IMG/VR virus record: IMGVR_UViG_3300041585_000076
Span: 1-28,238 of that record
Direction: 5' to 3' (one strand)
Origin: a virus
Length of the DNA: 28,238 bases
Made by a program: the position numbers and the translations under genes. Positions 27,539 through 28,238 of this stretch are shown one piece after another. The notes beneath the pieces were generated by a model. That model was not told the origin of the DNA and did no database searches. It saw only the letters and a program-made list of their open reading frames with translations. Positions within the stretch are counted from its first letter, which is position 1, and each line of letters starts with the position of its first letter.

Positions 27539-27634
27539 CCAGGGGTTAAATAAAGCAGAGTTTTTTACTTTCGTTGGTGATACTCTAGCAGCCTGTATAT
27601 AAATACCCCTGGTTGTCAGATCCAGGGGTTTTTA
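27539..27634 (+). ncRNA. Candidate phage sRNA with anti-leader loop
   Basis: A stem GCAGAGT/ACTCTaGC (27555-27561 and 27582-27589) holds a 20-base loop with CTTTCGTTGGT (27568-27578). This is the exact complement of ACCAACGAAAG in the leader at 23758-23768 and of CAACGAAAG in several others. CCAGGGGT (27539-27546) can pair with ACCCCTGG (27605-27612) to close the structure, or the latter can pair with CCAGGGG (27622-27628) as a terminator. No clear promoter is seen, so it would be derived from the 3' end of the upstream mRNA. Function is inferred, not shown. Confidence 0.4.
27606..27634 (+). terminator. Rho-independent terminator
   Basis: CCCCTGG (27606-27612), a 9-base loop, CCAGGGG (27622-27628), then TTTTTA. 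It ends the operon from 25956 onward and the candidate sRNA. Confidence 0.85.
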
Positions 27635-27701
27635 TTTGCCCGCAAAAGCTAAGGGTAATATATTCTTGTTACGAAGTAAATAGCAATTCGCCTGAAATTT
27701 G

Positions 27702-27717
27702 TGTGACATTGACCACA
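27702..27717. promoter_or_regulatory. Crp/GlxR-type box
   Basis: TGTGACATTGACCACA, one mismatch, preceded by CCTGAAATTT; centre 68.5 bases before the -10 at 27778. Confidence 0.4.
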
Positions 27718-27728
27718 TTGGAATTAAA

Positions 27729-27744
27729 TGTGGTGTGAAACACA
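27729..27744. promoter_or_regulatory. Degenerate Crp-type box
   Basis: TGTGGTGTGAAACACA, weak half-sites; centre 41.5 bases before the -10. Confidence 0.3.
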
Positions 27745-27761
27745 CTAAATTCTATTCCATT

Positions 27762-27783
27762 TGTCGGTGGTCTGATATATAAT
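27762..27783 (+). promoter_or_regulatory. TGTCGG-N10-TATAAT promoter
   Basis: One mismatch in the upstream element and a perfect -10. The leader is TCAACGAAAGG before ATG 27811. Confidence 0.65.
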
Positions 27784-27810
27784 TAGAACATATCAACGAA
27801 AGGATATAAT

Positions 27811-28238
27811 ATGCCAAATTGGGTATCTAATACATTAACAATTCAAGGTCCAAAATCTGAAATAGATATGATTAAAGATAGATTGAATAAGCCTTTTACA
27901 TTAGCACAAGAAACTCATGGTATGGGTGATATTAGCCTTAGTGGTTTTCCTACTAGGATTAAAGAGGTTTCTTATTCTGCTCCCGTTTTTTCTTTCAACA
28001 ACATACACTCATATAAAGATGATGGCATTACTGATGAAGAGTATGCCTGCCAACCTGACAGAGGTGGCACTGACCTAAAAGACCCTGATTGGTATGCTAA
28101 GTCTGTTGCTCATGCTAAGACTCAGAAAGATTGGTATTCTTGGAATACTACCAACTGGGGAACTAAATGGGATGTAGCAGTAGTAGATAATGATAACTAT
28201 GCAAATACAGAATTACTTGAATATAAATCAGAAGGTGA
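27811..28238 (+). CDS. Api92-like/DUF1281 protein, C-terminus beyond window
   Basis: 142 residues are present and the frame is open at the right edge. MPNWVSNTLTIQGPKSEIDM is the typical start of the Api92-like, ferredoxin-fold family found in phages and plasmids. TTNWGTKWDVAVVDNDN is the second hallmark ('NWGTKWD'). SD AAAGG. The function is not established. It is the first gene of a new operon. Confidence 0.82.
   Translation, partial: MPNWVSNTLTIQGPKSEIDMIKDRLNKPFTLAQETHGMGDISLSGFPTRIKEVSYSAPVFSFNNIHSYKDDGITDEEYACQPDRGGTDLKDPDWYAKSVAHAKTQKDWYSWNTTNWGTKWDVAVVDNDNYANTELLEYKSEG

Larger units (their letters stand above)
27509..27810. other. Gene-free region with RNA element, boxes and promoter
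   Basis: About 300 bases without a gene. It holds, in order, a structured RNA and terminator (27539-27634), a GCCCGCAA motif (27638-27645) shared with other intergenic spaces, CCTGAAATTT, two Crp-type boxes and a TGTCGG-N10-TATAAT promoter. Nothing else is recognised. Confidence 0.7.

Noticed and set aside
27509-27640. tmRNA or another tRNA in the 3' region of the MGDRANF gene
   Set aside because: There is no acceptor/T-arm set and no tag-like frame; the only firm structure is the stem-loop and terminator.

Overview
The window is an AT-rich stretch of a tailed-phage genome, or a very similar metagenomic contig. Several small proteins belong to families I know from actinobacteriophages: a GP88-family protein, an r1t-type holin, a DUF7455-like CxxC/CxxH protein, a protein starting MGDRANF, and one with an NHYPPVP motif. 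The low GC, class II ribonucleotide reductase, cyanophage-like fibre modules and leaderless genes suggest a phage of a low-GC aquatic actinobacterium. That host is an inference. No integrase, transposase, CRISPR array or rRNA was seen.

Layout. (1) 1-10674, minus strand: at least eight tail-fibre or adhesin genes, with two small non-structural genes (DUF6171 and an unknown) among them. Fibre-type N-terminal modules recur between genes, two fibres carry 57-bp tandem repeats encoding Ala-rich 19-residue units, and one ends in a 14-cysteine tip. (2) 10744-12988, minus: an EF-hand/holin-like protein and an adenosylcobalamin-dependent ribonucleotide reductase (nrdJ). (3) 13286-15644, plus: a secreted transglycosylase/lysozyme-like lysin, four or five tiny genes and a 2OG-Fe(II) oxygenase. 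(4) 15645-15908: a gene-free gap with a parS-like palindrome one base off consensus, hairpins and short direct repeats. (5) 15909-17169, minus: micro-genes, an SGNH-like protein and tRNA-Ile(UAU). Three of these genes begin 6 bases after a -10 box, so they are probably leaderless. (6) 17441-28238, plus: about 37 small genes in short operons with TAATG or ATGA junctions, plus tRNA-Asp, a DUF932 gene and a partial Api92-like gene at the right edge.

The most unusual content is the control system of region 6. Thirteen promoters share TGTCAG, exactly ten bases, then a TATAAT-like hexamer, with no TTGACA at -35. Most are followed by a leader resembling CAACGAAAGGnnnnATG. Most intergenic promoters also have, upstream, a dyad of the form TGTGA-N6-TCACA, the Crp/GlxR-type consensus. 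Its centre usually lies about 52, 62 or 73 bases before the -10, that is at whole helical turns. Four intergenic spaces carry near-identical copies of a GC-rich element containing this dyad, and two carry DnaA boxes (TTATCCACA). After the MGDRANF gene, a terminator-ended structured RNA shows in a hairpin loop the exact complement of the shared leader/Shine-Dalgarno sequence. This is a candidate phage sRNA acting on the whole promoter family. I read this as a regulon with common promoter, operator and leader, possibly tied to host cAMP/Crp and DnaA signals. The motifs and spacings are seen directly; the regulatory meaning is inference.
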